64,000 nucleotides of DNA from Pseudoips prasinana (taxonomy: Eukaryota > Arthropoda > Insecta > Lepidoptera > Nolidae), in assembly GCA_951640165.1 (NCBI GenBank), contig OX621243.1, forward strand, positions 992,001 through 1,056,000, in the 5' to 3' direction. Of the stretch, positions 1 to 10,904 are shown one piece after another; within the stretch, counting starts at the first letter, position 1; each line of letters begins with the position of its first letter. The notes under the pieces were generated by a model. The model worked only from the letters and a program-made list of their open reading frames with translations. It was not told the origin of the DNA and did no database searches. A program made the position numbers and the translations under genes.

Positions 1-1090
1 TATCGCATCACTGCGTCACGTGACGCGTTTGCTTGAACGTCTAATCAATGCCGTCATTATTATAGCATGTTGCAATAGATACTTAGTGTGGAAACATATG
101 GGAGAGACGTAAGTGCGGGCCCGCCAATATACGTAAAAGAATTCAATTATGATAATACATAAAGGTAATTCTGTAAGTTTTGTCTAAAAAGAAGAAGAAA
201 TGATACAAACCAAAAAAATAATTAATATGCAAGCCCGGACATTATTTCTGATTTTATTCTTCGGGCCGTTTATATTGCGTGGACCCTCTATCCCTTATCT
301 ATGAGCCCATGCCTTCTAAACATCTAATAAACTAAGCGTATCATTTATTCAAAGATATGTTCTCGAAACAATAAAATAGCTTGTAACACGTTACACACAG
401 AATAAACTGTGTTCACTTCTAAGAAATGTCCTTAAGTTCATTTGTCTGCTACTAGGTGCTATATTCTCCATGGAGACGATAGCTAAAGTATGGCTCATTC
501 ATAAGTACACAGGATGCTTATTAATACTCATAAATATGAATGCCTGTGCCATGAAATATATTTAAGAAAGCCAGACTTCAGTCGTTGTGAAATGGTTGCA
601 TGTTAGAAAATATGTATTTGCACATTAATGGCTTCGGAAGAAAGGTAATATTCTGACTTTGTTAGGCAAATAAACGTTTGTCACCTAGTACAAAGTCTCT
701 GTAATGTGGAAACAGCGGGCACGGTCGTGCGTGTACAGTTATTTATGATGCTTCCCCGCCCCGAGCACTCTTCCGTGTGTACACACAGTTATGGCGACTT
801 CAGACTACAAACTTGCACAGCAGAGCTCCACCGACTTTGAATGTAACTTGTCAAAACGGCAGGACTTGGTTATAAATGGCTCATATTTGCTTATCAGATG
901 GGGCTCGGGCGACACACACTCGGAACCTGATTTTAAATGGCTAATGCTTAGTTGTTGCAATGCTCCGAAGGATGTGTCGAACAGACTGGCAATGAGCTGG
1001 CTCGACGTACTGCGGTACTGGGTACCTAACTGGTATTAAATTGTTGTTTACATTGTCTGTAAGTAAATCATGAGTTCGAAGAAAAAAACG
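1..1090. other. No recognised feature
   Basis: This is AT-rich sequence. An 82-codon open frame at 791-1039 (+) shows no domain I recognise, has no codon bias I can see, and is probably chance. The region is upstream of the first visible exon and may contain an earlier intron or the promoter, but nothing decisive is visible. Confidence 0.3.
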
Positions 1091-1094
1091 AGTG

Positions 1095-1335
1095 TACTTT
1101 AGACCACACTACTGAAGTAAAAGTTCTTTAGCTCCATCTATATGTAACTGGCTATGAGAGAAAGAAAATGTGTGCTCACATCCCTCTCTCTTGCCCCTAA
1201 CTCACTCTCTTTCTATCTTCACTAACTTATATCGCTCTAAGATGAGAGGGGTCATCTCGCCGGATCACACTTTACGTAACGCATTCGTCTCGCAATCGAC
1301 AGAAGATTTACGTCAAAAATTTAGCTGGCGCGTCG
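1095..1335. repeat. Interspersed repeat, family D (copy 1)
   Basis: The copy is recognised by comparison within the window: an AACTGGCTATGA block, a CCTCTCTCTTGCCCCT block, and a later region resembling GATCACACTTTACGTAACGC. Similar blocks in the same order recur at 2050-2310 and 31110-31325. The copies are diverged from each other, which suggests an old family. I cannot see terminal repeats, so the class is undetermined. Confidence 0.6.
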
Positions 1336-1824
1336 CGTCGCGGACCTCGTATTGTTTGCAATCATTTATAACACATTTTTTCAGTCTTTCTATTATGTTG
1401 CTTCGGAATTAAAGGAGCATTGTGAAATTTCCCACTCTCACATAGAAAAAAATAACATTATATGTTAATTTTGGTTATTCTAGATTCAATTGCTTCGCGT
1501 TTACTTTACATAACGGGTGTTCAGCTATTAGAACGTGTTTATGAACTAGAATGTTGCTAGACACTTTTTGTGTCGGTTGGCAGTCACAGAACTTTCGCGA
1601 GCCCTCGACAAAACAGAAGCGAAACTCGTATATTTCTTCTAATTATTTAAAAATAAATACAACACTCGTACTAGGGGGCAATTAATCTCTCTATCACAGG
1701 GTACTTTGCAGACATGAAATTCACGGTGACAATGAATACATTCCTGTAGAACTACTAGGAATGGGTTACAAGTACATATATATATTTTTAGTGCTGTGCG
1801 ACTTTTTCTGAGGTATAATAGTAT

Positions 1825-1970
1825 TTGGGCGAATAGTCCATTACTAAATTTTAATTGAGCTGATTCGCCCGCTATTAAATTTGTCTCGGGCGAAACCGGC
1901 CCTAAAAAATATTAAAAATCGAAAGTAGTTCATTCGCCCGATTCGGGCGAACAAGATTAGGGCGAAACCG
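1825..1970. repeat. GGGCGAA/TTCGCCC motif cluster, MITE-like
   Basis: Six copies of GGGCGAA or its complement lie within 140 bp: 1827-1833, 1864-1870, 1888-1894, 1933-1939, 1945-1951 and 1960-1966. Two of them form a perfect palindrome with 9-bp arms (1933-1941 and 1943-1951) around one base. The alternation of orientations suggests a small foldback or MITE-type element. GC-containing motif units stand out against AT-rich spacers. Confidence 0.5.
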
Positions 1971-2049
1971 CTACTAAGCCTGTGCGGAGAGCGTACCTGA
2001 AACACGAGGGCGCCTAGCTATTAGAGAGCTGGCTACTTTGACCACTGTA

Positions 2050-2310
2050 AAAAAACGAGTTTTGTTAGACCACACGACTGAACTAAACCTTTAATATATG
2101 AAACGCAACTGGCTATGACAGAAAGAAAATTTGTCCTCGCACCTCTCTCTCTTGCCCCTACAGTAACATACGAAACATTACTCTCTTTCTATCTTCACTT
2201 GCTTATATCTCCCTCTCAACTGCCGTTCGCCTCGACAAATCACATTTTTCGTATCGCTCTCGTCGCGCGTTCACCAGCTTACTCCCCAAGTAAGCGTGCG
2301 TAAAGAAGTT
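2050..2310. repeat. Interspersed repeat, family D (copy 2)
   Basis: This copy has the same ordered blocks as 1095-1335 and 31110-31325: the CTGGCTATGA block, CTCTCTCTTGCCCCT, then GCGCGTTCACCAGCTTACTCCCC followed by AAGCGTGC and TAAAGAAGT. The last part is closely matched at 31285-31325. Class undetermined. Confidence 0.6.
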
Positions 2311-2909
2311 TTACTCCTAATAAATATAAAAGATTTACACAAACGTATACTTTATAAAATAGTAGATAATATATTTAAGTAGGTATATATAAATACAAAA
2401 TTATTTCCAATTTTACATATAGATATTTGGATGTGCAGCTTGTATGAAAGCATATAATTAATAAGTAATTATTTAGTTACTTAAAGCTTATTTAAGTAAT
2501 TATCAAAAATATAGTTTATAGGTAAAATTATCGAAATTTATTGTTTTAGATATATTTTACTATATCTTTTCTAGATGCTTCTGTCTATAATTAATTCAAT
2601 ATTTGCCCCTCTTTATAACGAGGGTCGTGCTTTGGCTTTATACACTTTATCCCCTGACCAATTTATAACTATACCAACGATCACAGAAGAAAGATTTAAC
2701 AAAGTCTTGAGTGTTTTTTTAATAAGTATCATATTATGATAATCTGTTTTCAAACTGCTAAACGGCTGTACCCGTTTGAAACAACTTGGTTTGAGAAGGT
2801 CGCGCCAAGCCCCACAAAGCATTAACCAGATGTGCAAACAATTTTCGGTAGTGATTACAATAACAGCATTGTTATTGTTCGTTTATTAATGAGTACGTTA
2901 TTGTTGCAG

Positions 2910-2960
2910 GTGACTTTTGTACAGACGTCATTATGAAGTGGAACGACGTCACGGATATCA
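2910..2960 (+). CDS. Host gene, exon 1 of the visible set (likely first coding exon)
   Basis: The exon is bounded by a TTGTTGCAG acceptor (AG at 2908-2909) and a GTAAGT donor (2961-2966). An ATG at 2933 starts a frame reading MKWNDVTDI plus one base (phase 1). That base joins with GT at the start of the exon at 42738 to make an AGT serine codon, so the two are frame-compatible. The same frame is also open upstream of the ATG to the exon start (DFCTDVI), so the exon could be internal and coding throughout; it is 51 nt, a multiple of three, and would then be a phase-symmetric, skippable exon. I do not recognise the protein. The call rests on splice sites and phase fit alone, since the exon is very short. 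The following intron is about 39.8 kb if no exon was missed. Confidence 0.5.
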
Positions 2961-3225
2961 GTAAGTTTGCCTTGCTATTACACCATCGCATCGGTTCATC
3001 CGGATTTCTGCCTTCATAACCTGACTTCACTCACAATATGATATTCATATCTTGGTTTATCCGAACATTCAAATTAAAATTGCTACTAAATTTATCCTTG
3101 AATTTGTGCTTACCATTCCAAATGACTATGAACTTAAGACCATGAAATATGAGACTTTCGCATTTGTAACACCTATATTCCTTTATTGTACTATATTCTT
3201 ACAAATAAACTATATTCTATTCTAA

Positions 3226-3546
3226 TCTATATATATAAAAATGAAACCCGTTTTCCGTTGTCACGACATCACGCGTGAACGGCTGGACCGATTTCACTAT
3301 TTCTTTTTTTATTGTGTTTGTTATTGTCAGGAGAAGGTTCTTATGTGAAAAAAGAATTTAAAATTGCGCGAAAAATAAGAAAATTTAAGAATACTTCACA
3401 ACCAAATATTATTTCTAATCTAACCTTAGCGCTTTGGACAATATAACCTTTTTTAATGTAACTTTTTTTTATTTGACATAGTATTGACAGATAGCGTGCG
3501 TTAATAGTCATCGTTAAGACAGGACAAGGTCTGTCGGGTCAGCTAG
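3226..3546 (+). mobile_element. Small non-autonomous Helitron (321 bp)
   Basis: The 5' end is TCTATATATATAAAAATG, preceded by host A (3225). The 3' end is CAGCTAG, followed by host T (3547). This fits the Helitron rule of 5'-TC, 3'-CTRR and insertion between A and T without target duplication. A GACAG...CTGTC hairpin stem lies about 7 nt before CTAG, as expected for the 3' terminator. There is no coding capacity. The 3' end resembles that of the large Helitron copies, which also have a hairpin followed by a 7-nt gap and CTAG. Confidence 0.8.
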
Positions 3547-3549
3547 TAA

Positions 3550-5300
3550 TAAATAAATATTAAGTCATAAGTCATAATTCCAGAAGAAATCCGGCTTTGA
3601 TCCACGTAATTGGTCCTTCGATTACTATTGGTCTTTCAGCCAGTATGAATCTTTATTTGTTGATTTGATGATCATGATATATTACATAAAAGTAGACAGA
3701 ACAGTCCTCATGACATTTATTCTGTTCGCATGTTTGCTATGTATGAATCTGTTGTGTATAGCTAAGAGCCCGTGACTGTATCTACAAATACAAGCAATTG
3801 ATCTATCTGGATGATTTTACTTAGGGCTATACTTAAAGAGATAGAGCGTTAAGTGGGAGAAAATTTATTCTGAGTGTGCTTCATGTTTAAGTACGCTTTC
3901 AGACGAAACCAATTGATAATTATCAATTAAGGTTTGTATATTTTTATATCGATAAAAGACAAAGCGACTTGGCTCAATTCCATATAGTAAATATTGTTCA
4001 TAGCCGTTGTACAGCATTTTATACGACCAATTGAGAATAAAACCCATTATTTAAGTTTTTTGAAGCTTGTTCATGTATGTGATAATGAATGCTTCACTCC
4101 AATATACTACCCGTTTGACACTCCAATACACTGCCAACGTTCACTTTGGAACACGCTCTGCTTTCTATTTATACATTTTCTATTTTCTTCCCGTGGTTTA
4201 TGCTTAGTTTAAAGCAAAACTCTGAAGATACTTAGGCTTGTCTATTGATAACTCGTATGTCGAAAAAATTGTGCGTACATATAGGTATGTCTATGTTACA
4301 GATTAAGTGACTCTATGTGTAGATGGGCATATGAAATCATTTTGAATATCCAATGATAGAACATGACCACAAATGTCAATAAAAAAACACATACATAATC
4401 AAATAACGAATGTAACAATATATACGTTTGCGACTAAGTCTTCTAAAGCCCAAGTCTCAGTTGTACACATTTCCTGTTACAAAACATCAAACAAGCCAAA
4501 ACGAAAAATTCAAGATGGCCGCCCACTCGCTGCCCACGCGGCCGCGCATCGTACGCGCGTACTACTCATAGTAGCCAACTTTACGTTACGTCATTTAAAT
4601 TATTTTAAACGATCATTACTCTAAAGAAGATTGACTATCTGTTTATGATGTTTTAATTTAATGCATTACATATTTTAAGATACATGAATTTAAGGAGAAG
4701 TTACGTGTAAACCCCGATGACTGCACGATAGCTTAGAACTTATGTAGAAGAATATAGGAACCTAGAATAAATAACAAGCTAAGTAGGTATTGCTTGATTG
4801 CTATATTTCACAGGTTTGGTGTTTATATTATATTCTGTATTTGGTAACGAAGAATATGATAAATATGATTAATATATATATGATTTAGATTGAGATTAAG
4901 AAGTTGCAGAAAAACAACAATATGACTGTTGTCCGCGACTTAAAAAAACAAATCTCGTATTTGGGTTGGATAATATTTTCTTATTTTGGCGTTACCGCCC
5001 GCGGTACAGCTGCAGTATTTCACAACACGCGTTCATAAAGCAATTATATCATCGCACTCAGAACGCACGCCGGGACTTACCCTTTTATCTTCGAGGTACC
5101 TATGCCCTTAACATCTATTTATTCGTTTAGTAAAGAGCTTTCAACTAATTTTGTCGCCATGCCCTCAGAGCATAGTCTAATAGTCACATGTACAGACGCT
5201 TTGAGCCAAAGGTTTGTCTGTTAGCATACAGGAAGAGCCATAACAGCAATTTGAAATCAATACACCGCAGATTCGGAAGCTTTTATCTATAAGGACCATT
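3550..5300. other. No recognised gene; AT-rich intronic sequence with one GC island
   Basis: I see nothing supportable here except a GC-richer patch at 4505-4562 that includes AAGATGGCCGCC (4512-4523), a match to the YY1/Pho-type consensus. Short open frames at 3994-4212 and 4373-4624 have no recognisable content. Confidence 0.3.
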
Positions 5301-5309
5301 GGTAGGATT

Positions 5310-5400
5310 TATAAATAAGTAAATAAATACGACTTTATGTCAAGGCAACTAACACACTGCCATCTGATCCCAAACTAGCAAAGCTTGTACTACAGTGTTT
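5310..5400 (-). repeat. SINE family A, 3' fragment
   Basis: The fragment contains CCATCTGATCCCAAACTAG followed by AAGCTTGTACTA. This is the complement of the conserved 3' body of the tRNA-derived SINE family seen whole at 26690-26945. The tRNA head is missing, so the copy is truncated. Confidence 0.7.
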
Positions 5401-5876
5401 TAATATATTAGTACTAAATTTATATTTATAGATACATGTGATATAACGAGTAGTGTATATTTGTATAGTATGTTAAAATGTAAACAAAAGTGACTTACAG
5501 TACGAAAGGAGTAAAAAACATGCAATATGACATAAATTAATAAAAAACTGAAAAAAATAGTTACAGCATGAAATAGTCATGTTGAATTCCTTAGCTTATC
5601 CAGATCCGAGTCATAATTAATGCGTATGTGGGGTGAGTCTTCCGCTTTTTTAGATAAACAAATCCGTTTGTCGTCCAGCAAAAGTCATATCCGTGGCTTT
5701 TTTTAAGCTGCCTACCTGGCCAGAAAATACAATCTCTGCGTTTTGTGAGTTAAAGTTTGTTTAACTTGTTTATTATTTAAGGATTTAAAAACAATATATG
5801 TGATAAGATAGCCCGCACGGACGGACTAATTAATAGTTTTTTTAATAACTAATTAATATGTTTATGTAATGCATTG

Positions 5877-5937
5877 TGAGTTTGACAAGTACAAGTGTAT
5901 GTTAATACCCAAGTGCTGAATAAATTTCATTATATCA
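5877..5937. repeat. Short interspersed repeat shared with 39399-39455
   Basis: The block TTGACAAGTACAAGTGTATG followed by TTAATAYCCAAGTGCT is nearly identical at both places. Here a SINE head follows about 70 bp downstream; at 39399 a SINE lies just upstream. It may be part of the 3' end of a LINE or a SINE subfamily; the class is not determined. Confidence 0.6.
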
Positions 5938-5974
5938 TTATTACTTACACTGGTAAAATACACACAAGAAATAA

Positions 5975-6095
5975 TAATAAAGACCCAGAACAAATATTCG
6001 TGCTCATCACGCAGAGTTTCGTCCTGGGTGGAGATCGTACTCACGACCCTTAAATGAGCCGTCCGGGTCACTAACCAACAGGCCAGTCAAACACA
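5975..6095 (-). repeat. SINE family A, tRNA-like head
   Basis: Read on the minus strand, this has a degenerate tRNA-like promoter region followed by CAGGACGAAACTCTG and the characteristic stretch running into GAGCACGAATATTTGTTCTGG and GTCTTTA. The 3' body with the CCAAACTAAGCAGAGC block is not attached here. The promoter boxes are decayed. Confidence 0.5.
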
Positions 6096-6443
6096 ATCTA
6101 TCATTCACAATCCCAAAAGAAACATCGAGGAATCTGTCAATGAATTGATTATACATTAAAGGCATGCCTTCCAAGAATCAGACGAGTCCCTAGCCAAATG
6201 TGGCCATTATTAGCCAGACGTTCTCTTAGAGTTGGCTGCACTTCATATAATTATTGGTATGATACCGAGTATCAGTTCGGTGGCTGACGCAATGAGGAAG
6301 CTTATCGATTGGAATCGGCGCCCGAAGGTAGTCGTTAATGACATATACATACACCTACTAGACATTGTATCAAGGTAGGTAAGTTTAGTTAATTTATGTA
6401 TTGATACTGTGCATCTACCGAGAACTTTCTACATTTCTATATC

Positions 6444-6917
6444 TTTTTTTAGGGTTCCGTAGCCAAATGGCAAAAAATGGAACCCTTATAGATTCGTCAT
6501 GTCTGTCTATCTGTCTGTCCATCCGTATGTCACAGCCACTTTTTTCTGAAACTATAAGTACATCGTACCCATACATGTGGGGTGGGTGTCTATGGATAGA
6601 TAGGTCTTCAAAAATCGTATTGAGGTTTCTAAATCATTTTTGTCTAAACTGAATAGTTTGCGCGACTTCCAAAGTGGTAAAATGAGTGTCCCCCCCCCCC
6701 TGTAACTTCTAAAATAAGAGAATGATAAAACTAAAAAAAAATATATGATGCACATTACCATAGAAACTAACAACGAAAATTGGTTTGAACGAGATCTAGC
6801 TAGTAGTTTTTTTAATACGATATAAACCGCAATTTGCTTTCATTTAATTAACTGAAATACTTGCTGCTACGGAACCCTTCAAGTGCGAGTCCGAATCGCA
6901 CTTGGCTGGTTTTTTAA
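6444..6917. mobile_element. MITE-like element with 13-bp inverted arms and a terminal hairpin
   Basis: AGGGTTCCGTAGC (6451-6463) is matched in inverted orientation by GCTACGGAACCCT (6866-6878). Just outside the second arm, AAGTGCGA (6881-6888) and TCGCACTT (6896-6903) form a perfect 8-bp hairpin with a 7-nt loop, followed by GGCTGG and a T-run. A CTGTCTATCTGTCTGTCC tract follows the first arm, and an 11-C run occurs near 6691. I recognise the opening and the hairpin as a widespread lepidopteran repeat, but cannot assign its class with certainty. There is no coding capacity. Confidence 0.65.
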
Positions 6918-7018
6918 TGAAAGGCAACGCCTGAACTGCGGCAATCAATCCCTGTATCCGGGGTAACCACTAAACAAGCACATAATTTTCAAACAAAGCA
7001 CACACATACTTATAAAAC

Positions 7019-7145
7019 TATAAATAAATATCTTAGGACAACTAACAAGCTCCCATCTGATCCCAAACTAGGCAGAGCCTGTACTATGGCAACCAGACCA
7101 CTGATAAAAATAATTATTTATTTCTAAATACATTCATATTAAAGA
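7019..7145 (-). repeat. SINE family A, 3' part of a copy split by a Helitron
   Basis: The complement of the SINE 3' body (CCATCTGATCCCAAACTAGG, then GTACTATGGCAACCAGA) runs to 7145, where the left Helitron begins. The missing tRNA-like head of the same SINE resumes at 10288 on the far side. Joining the two flanks restores the family order seen intact at 32395-32615. The SINE is therefore older than the Helitron insertion. Confidence 0.8.
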
Positions 7146-7250
7146 CTAGCTGTGCCCGCGACTTCGTTCGCGTGGATGTCGGAACTTACCAATGTATTTT
7201 TTAGTGTAAAGCGCTGTGGGAGGATACCGAAAATATTTTTTTTATTTAAT

Positions 7251-8754
7251 TTAGTGCTTCTTTATTTTACCTGTGGAACCATCTGGAGCGTACACAAAAA
7301 CGTTATTGGGTTAGTTTACGCGTGAAAGAGCTACGTATAGTTGACCATGGGAAAAGCATCCAATACTTAGGTCCACCCCCGCAACGGATAATGTCTGGAC
7401 CTGAGCTTTACTAATCGTCATGGCATAACAGAGACTGACTGGGAATTGCACTCGTTTGAAAGAGAAAGGAAAGTTTTTAGGAATTATAGGTATCCTTGGA
7501 ATAAAAACAATATCACCGGCGCCGCAACGTGTTAATATTTCAGCTTCGATAATGTTGCAGATTTGTGACTTTGAGCCGAGTGCCGTTACAAAGTTTGGGA
7601 GGACATAAATTTCTGAGGAGAATTATTGGTACACCAATTTTCAAAACTATTTTGTGGGCTGAAAGTCCGGGTGTGCTGAGGGAATCCAAAAATTCTACCG
7701 GGTAGTGCGTGGCGTTATCTTCTTCCAGAAATGTATTTATTGAGCTATATTCTCTACTATTACCGGACGCATGACTCAATATTTTGAAATTAATTGCCGC
7801 AGCTTGGTCATTGTGGGGAGTCAAAATAGCTCGCTGACATAGCCAAGAACCGGCTTGATTTCCCATGTTTGTGGTAACTCCGTACACAGAAGAAATTAGC
7901 TCCTACTGTGATGTAACGTAAGATCAGAGATTACCAATCATAATAACTTTTCCATCTTCTTGTACGGGGTATGTGCCATCGCCTATTTTTAACAATAAAT
8001 TGGAAAACTCCTGTGCATTTTCGCAGCCTCTGACTGATCGGGTTCCCTCCTATACTTATAACTATCATTTGAATAGCCAATAAGGACCTGTTGTGACAAT
8101 TTTCACGTACCCTGTCATTAATTTGTCCATCAGTATTTAGTTGTACATGTCTCATAAAATCTTCAGCAAACTTGTCATGGTACTTTTGCCATAACTATTT
8201 AGCGTCCGATAACGCACAAAAGGTCAATAAGATGGCAAACAAATGTCGCAAGCGATGTGGACTATCGCTCACGCATGCTTCCGCTAGAGCGTCGTCCCAA
8301 TGCTGACCTCCAACTAATAAATGGCGTGCTCGGCAAGCGGCCTGGTATGTGGGATGTTCAATATCATCCACTTTACGGCGCTCAGCAAAAGACGTAGGTC
8401 CTCGCTCTACATGGATCAGACTGTGGAATGAATTCACACGTGAGCACGCCACGTGAACCTGCCCGCCTTCCTCAAGTCAATTCCAGCTAACTTGAGAGTT
8501 TGACTTTGCGATTTCTTGATGGTTATCGCGACACACACTTTTATAACGAACTACAGTATTTTAAACTGAAAAGGGAGATCATTTGGCACTAACGGAATAC
8601 GTGACACGAACACTGTTTCTCCCTGGGCGGATCCAGGCATAATAGTAGACTCTATAACATGATGCAAAGTTTTGACTTGAAGCCTCGTGCCGTTGTAAAG
8701 TTTAGGTGGTTTCAAATTCCTCAGAACCACTATAGGTATACCCACACGCAACAT
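7251..8754 (-). pseudogene. Helitron Pif1-type helicase fragments, mosaic and broken (left copy)
   Basis: Minus-strand frames read, in order: a helicase C-terminal block (VGIPIVVLRNLKPPKL, then a motif SQTLKLAGIDL and VACSRV after a frameshift). This is fused to a more N-terminal helicase block (GPTSF, PTYQAACRARHLL, HWDDALAEAC, LRHLFAILL), then a second C-terminal block (WLCQRAILTPHNDQAAAIN, HYPVEFLDSL, ISKAQVQTLSVAGVDL, HGQLYVALSRV). The order differs from a normal Helitron helicase, where each block occurs once, and several stops and frameshifts interrupt it. No Rep/HUH domain is present. The same breaks occur in the right copy, so they predate the duplication. Not functional. Confidence 0.85.
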
Positions 8755-9342
8755 ACATCCCCTATTATGCGCCCTTAGGGGCGGAAATTCCTAAAATCCT
8801 GAAATACATACTTTTTATTTTTAACGGAAAGGCCAAATACCAATTTTCATGCTTTTCACTTAAAAAATTATACACTTTTCATACAAACTTACATCCCCCA
8901 TCGCCCTTGGGGTGGAATTTCCAAAAATTCTAAAATATTTATTTTTATTTTTAGCTGAACTACTAAATATAAGTTTCAATGCCTTTAACTTAAAAAAATG
9001 ACGGATTTTCATATAATCTTTCAGTCTCTGTTTTACCCCCTTAGGGTTAGTATTTCCAAAAACCCCTTCCTTAGTGAATGCATACGTCATAAAAAGTACC
9101 TACCGGCAAAATTTCAAGTCTCTAACCCCAGCCGTTCAGGCTGTGCGTTGATAAGTCAGTCAGTCAGTTTCCTCTTTTACATAGGTAGGTATATAGATTT
9201 GTGCTGAGAAAATTATGAGAGACCGGGTTAATTTACTACATTCAAATACATTCAATCGGACAGGCTCAATAAAACTCGAATCGTCTGTACATTCGCGTTA
9301 CAAACGAATCGACAGCACAAACTTTCGATCGATTGACATTAT

Positions 9343-9872
9343 AATTTAAAATTAAATTATAACAAATCCAACCTTGTACATAATTCAATTTGCTCAAAGA
9401 AAACAGAATATTTTAATAACCAATTTTGGACAACGACATACTTCTAGCCAACCAAGACCTTATTTCGAAACAATTCGGAACATTCAAAGCCCTACGTAAC
9501 TCATGCAATTAGCAAACACGGGCAAATCTTAACACCGCGGGTCAAAAGCAATGCACAACGACATCTATCGAAATAAAAATCAACTACCAAGCACAACAAC
9601 ATGTATCGAAATAAAAATCAACTATCAATTATTTAAAATTAAATTATAACAAATCCAACCTTCTACATAATTCAATTTGCCCAAAGAAAACAGATTTTTT
9701 AATAACCAATTTTGGACAACGACATACTTCTAGGCAACCAAGACCTTATTTCGAAACAATTTAGAACATTCAAAACCCTACGTAACTCATGCAATCAGCA
9801 AACACGGGCAAATCTTAACACCGCGAGTCAAAAGAAATGCACAACCACATCTATCGAAACAAAAATCAACTA
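9343..9872 (-). repeat. Tandem duplication inside the left Helitron
   Basis: Two units of about 245 bp with a period near 285 bp each contain CAACGACATACTTCTAG, CAAGACCTTATTTCGAAAC and a run ending in ATCTATCGAAA. The units differ at scattered positions, so the duplication is older than the split between the two Helitron copies, which both contain it (right copy 59959-60488). The 64-codon open frame here is not a gene. Confidence 0.8.
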
Positions 9873-10287
9873 TCAACCTAGTTCATTCAGTAAAGAGATG
9901 TCATAATATGCACAATGACATCTATCGGACAGTTTAGTTCAACTATAAACATTAGTTCATCTTGAAGTACCGAAATGTGTGTTATTTTTCTCCATGATTA
10001 CTTTAAAATGTAATATCTTTTGATAGACGTAACCGATTGCATTAAAACAAAAACTAAATGTTACCTCAAGTTACGTTCAATCGTTGTGTATAAAAGTTAT
10101 TTACATTGCTTTCGTATATTTTACGTGATACCCGAACATATAAACAGACAAACAGACAAACAGACAAAAATTCTAAAAATGCTGGAAATGGGTTCTATTG
10201 GTTGTTCTTTAATACCCTGGCTATTTTTTTCGGATTTATTTTTGATGTACAAAAATGATTTTTCTACAGATTTATTATATGTATAGA

Positions 10288-10405
10288 TATAGATAAATTA
10301 TACCCAGACACGGGCCAAATAATCTTGCTCATCACACAAAGATGTGTCTTGGATGGGGATCGAACCCACGTCCTCTGACTTAATAATCAGTGTAACCAAT
10401 AGGCA
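10288..10405 (-). repeat. SINE family A, tRNA-like head of the split copy
   Basis: On the minus strand this contains a B-box-like GGTTCGATCC followed by the CATCCAAGACACATC stretch and CCCGTGTCTGGGTATAA. It continues directly the SINE fragment that ends at 7145. The boundary at 10287/10288 is the Helitron 5' end with host T at 10288. Confidence 0.8.
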
Positions 10406-10499
10406 ATAGGTATAACGTAGACAATAACTTGATACGAGCTAGCTACATATCATTGCTATTATAAAATCCATTTTATAAATGTTTTCATACAATCAATAA

Positions 10500-10700
10500 A
10501 ATAAAATAAAAAAGGTTTTTATTCACGTAGACTTAGCGCTTGTAAATGCCAATGTCAGAACATGTTTGTAGTAATATAGTTGTATACATTATTATTTCTA
10601 GTTACATAGATATTTAGGTACGCATTGTATGAAAACATTTATAAAATTTATTTGATTCTAGCAATGATATTTAGCTAGCTCGTATCAAGTTATTGTCAAG
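10500..10700 (-). mobile_element. Non-LTR retrotransposon 3' end, family L2 (copy 1)
   Basis: On the minus strand this holds the LINE 3' untranslated block: GTACCTAAATATCTATGTAAC, ACATGTTCTGAC, AAGCGCT and CTACGTGAATAAAAACC, then an AATAAAA-type tail. The same blocks recur at 10905-11052, 24455-24590 and 57237-57435. The tail orientation gives the strand. There is no coding part in this copy. Confidence 0.7.
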
Positions 10701-10904
10701 AGATTATGTTTAATTATCTAGTTTAAGTCTAATATTTTTACTACATATTGTCAATAGTTCTGTCTATATTAAGGTATTATTATTATTATGACGGACCTTG
10801 TGTTAATAACGACGGTCGCGCTTTAATGCTACCACCGGATCCAATGCGCCCAAACTGAGAAGACCCTTTCTCTGACAATATTGATAATACAATGTGTACT
10901 CTGA

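Larger units (their letters stand above)
7146..10287 (-). mobile_element. Composite autonomous-type Helitron, left copy (decayed)
   Basis: On the minus strand this is a 3142-bp element beginning TCTATACATATAATAAATC and ending in a hairpin plus CTAG. It is inserted between A and T, inside a SINE. It matches 59546-62685 in inverted orientation almost base for base: positions add to 69831 through 7145-10140 and to 69833 beyond a 2-bp indel in a CAGACAAA repeat. I noted only about seven differences by eye. Identity stops exactly at the element ends plus the A and T target bases. It carries the helicase remnant at 7251-8754 and a 285-bp tandem duplication (about 9343-9587 and 9627-9872). A second 5'-type start (TCTATATACCTACC) lies inside, at about 9197 on the minus strand. 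Confidence 0.9.

Noticed and set aside
1170..1412. 80-codon open frame as a gene
   Set aside because: It lies within the family D interspersed repeat.
9712..9906. The same 64-codon open frame present in both Helitron copies
   Set aside because: Its apparent conservation comes only from recent duplication of the element; it lies in a tandem-repeated noncoding part.
10140..10170. CRISPR-like or satellite array in the CAGACAAA repeats
   Set aside because: It is only a three- to four-unit microsatellite inside the Helitron, variable by 2 bp between copies.
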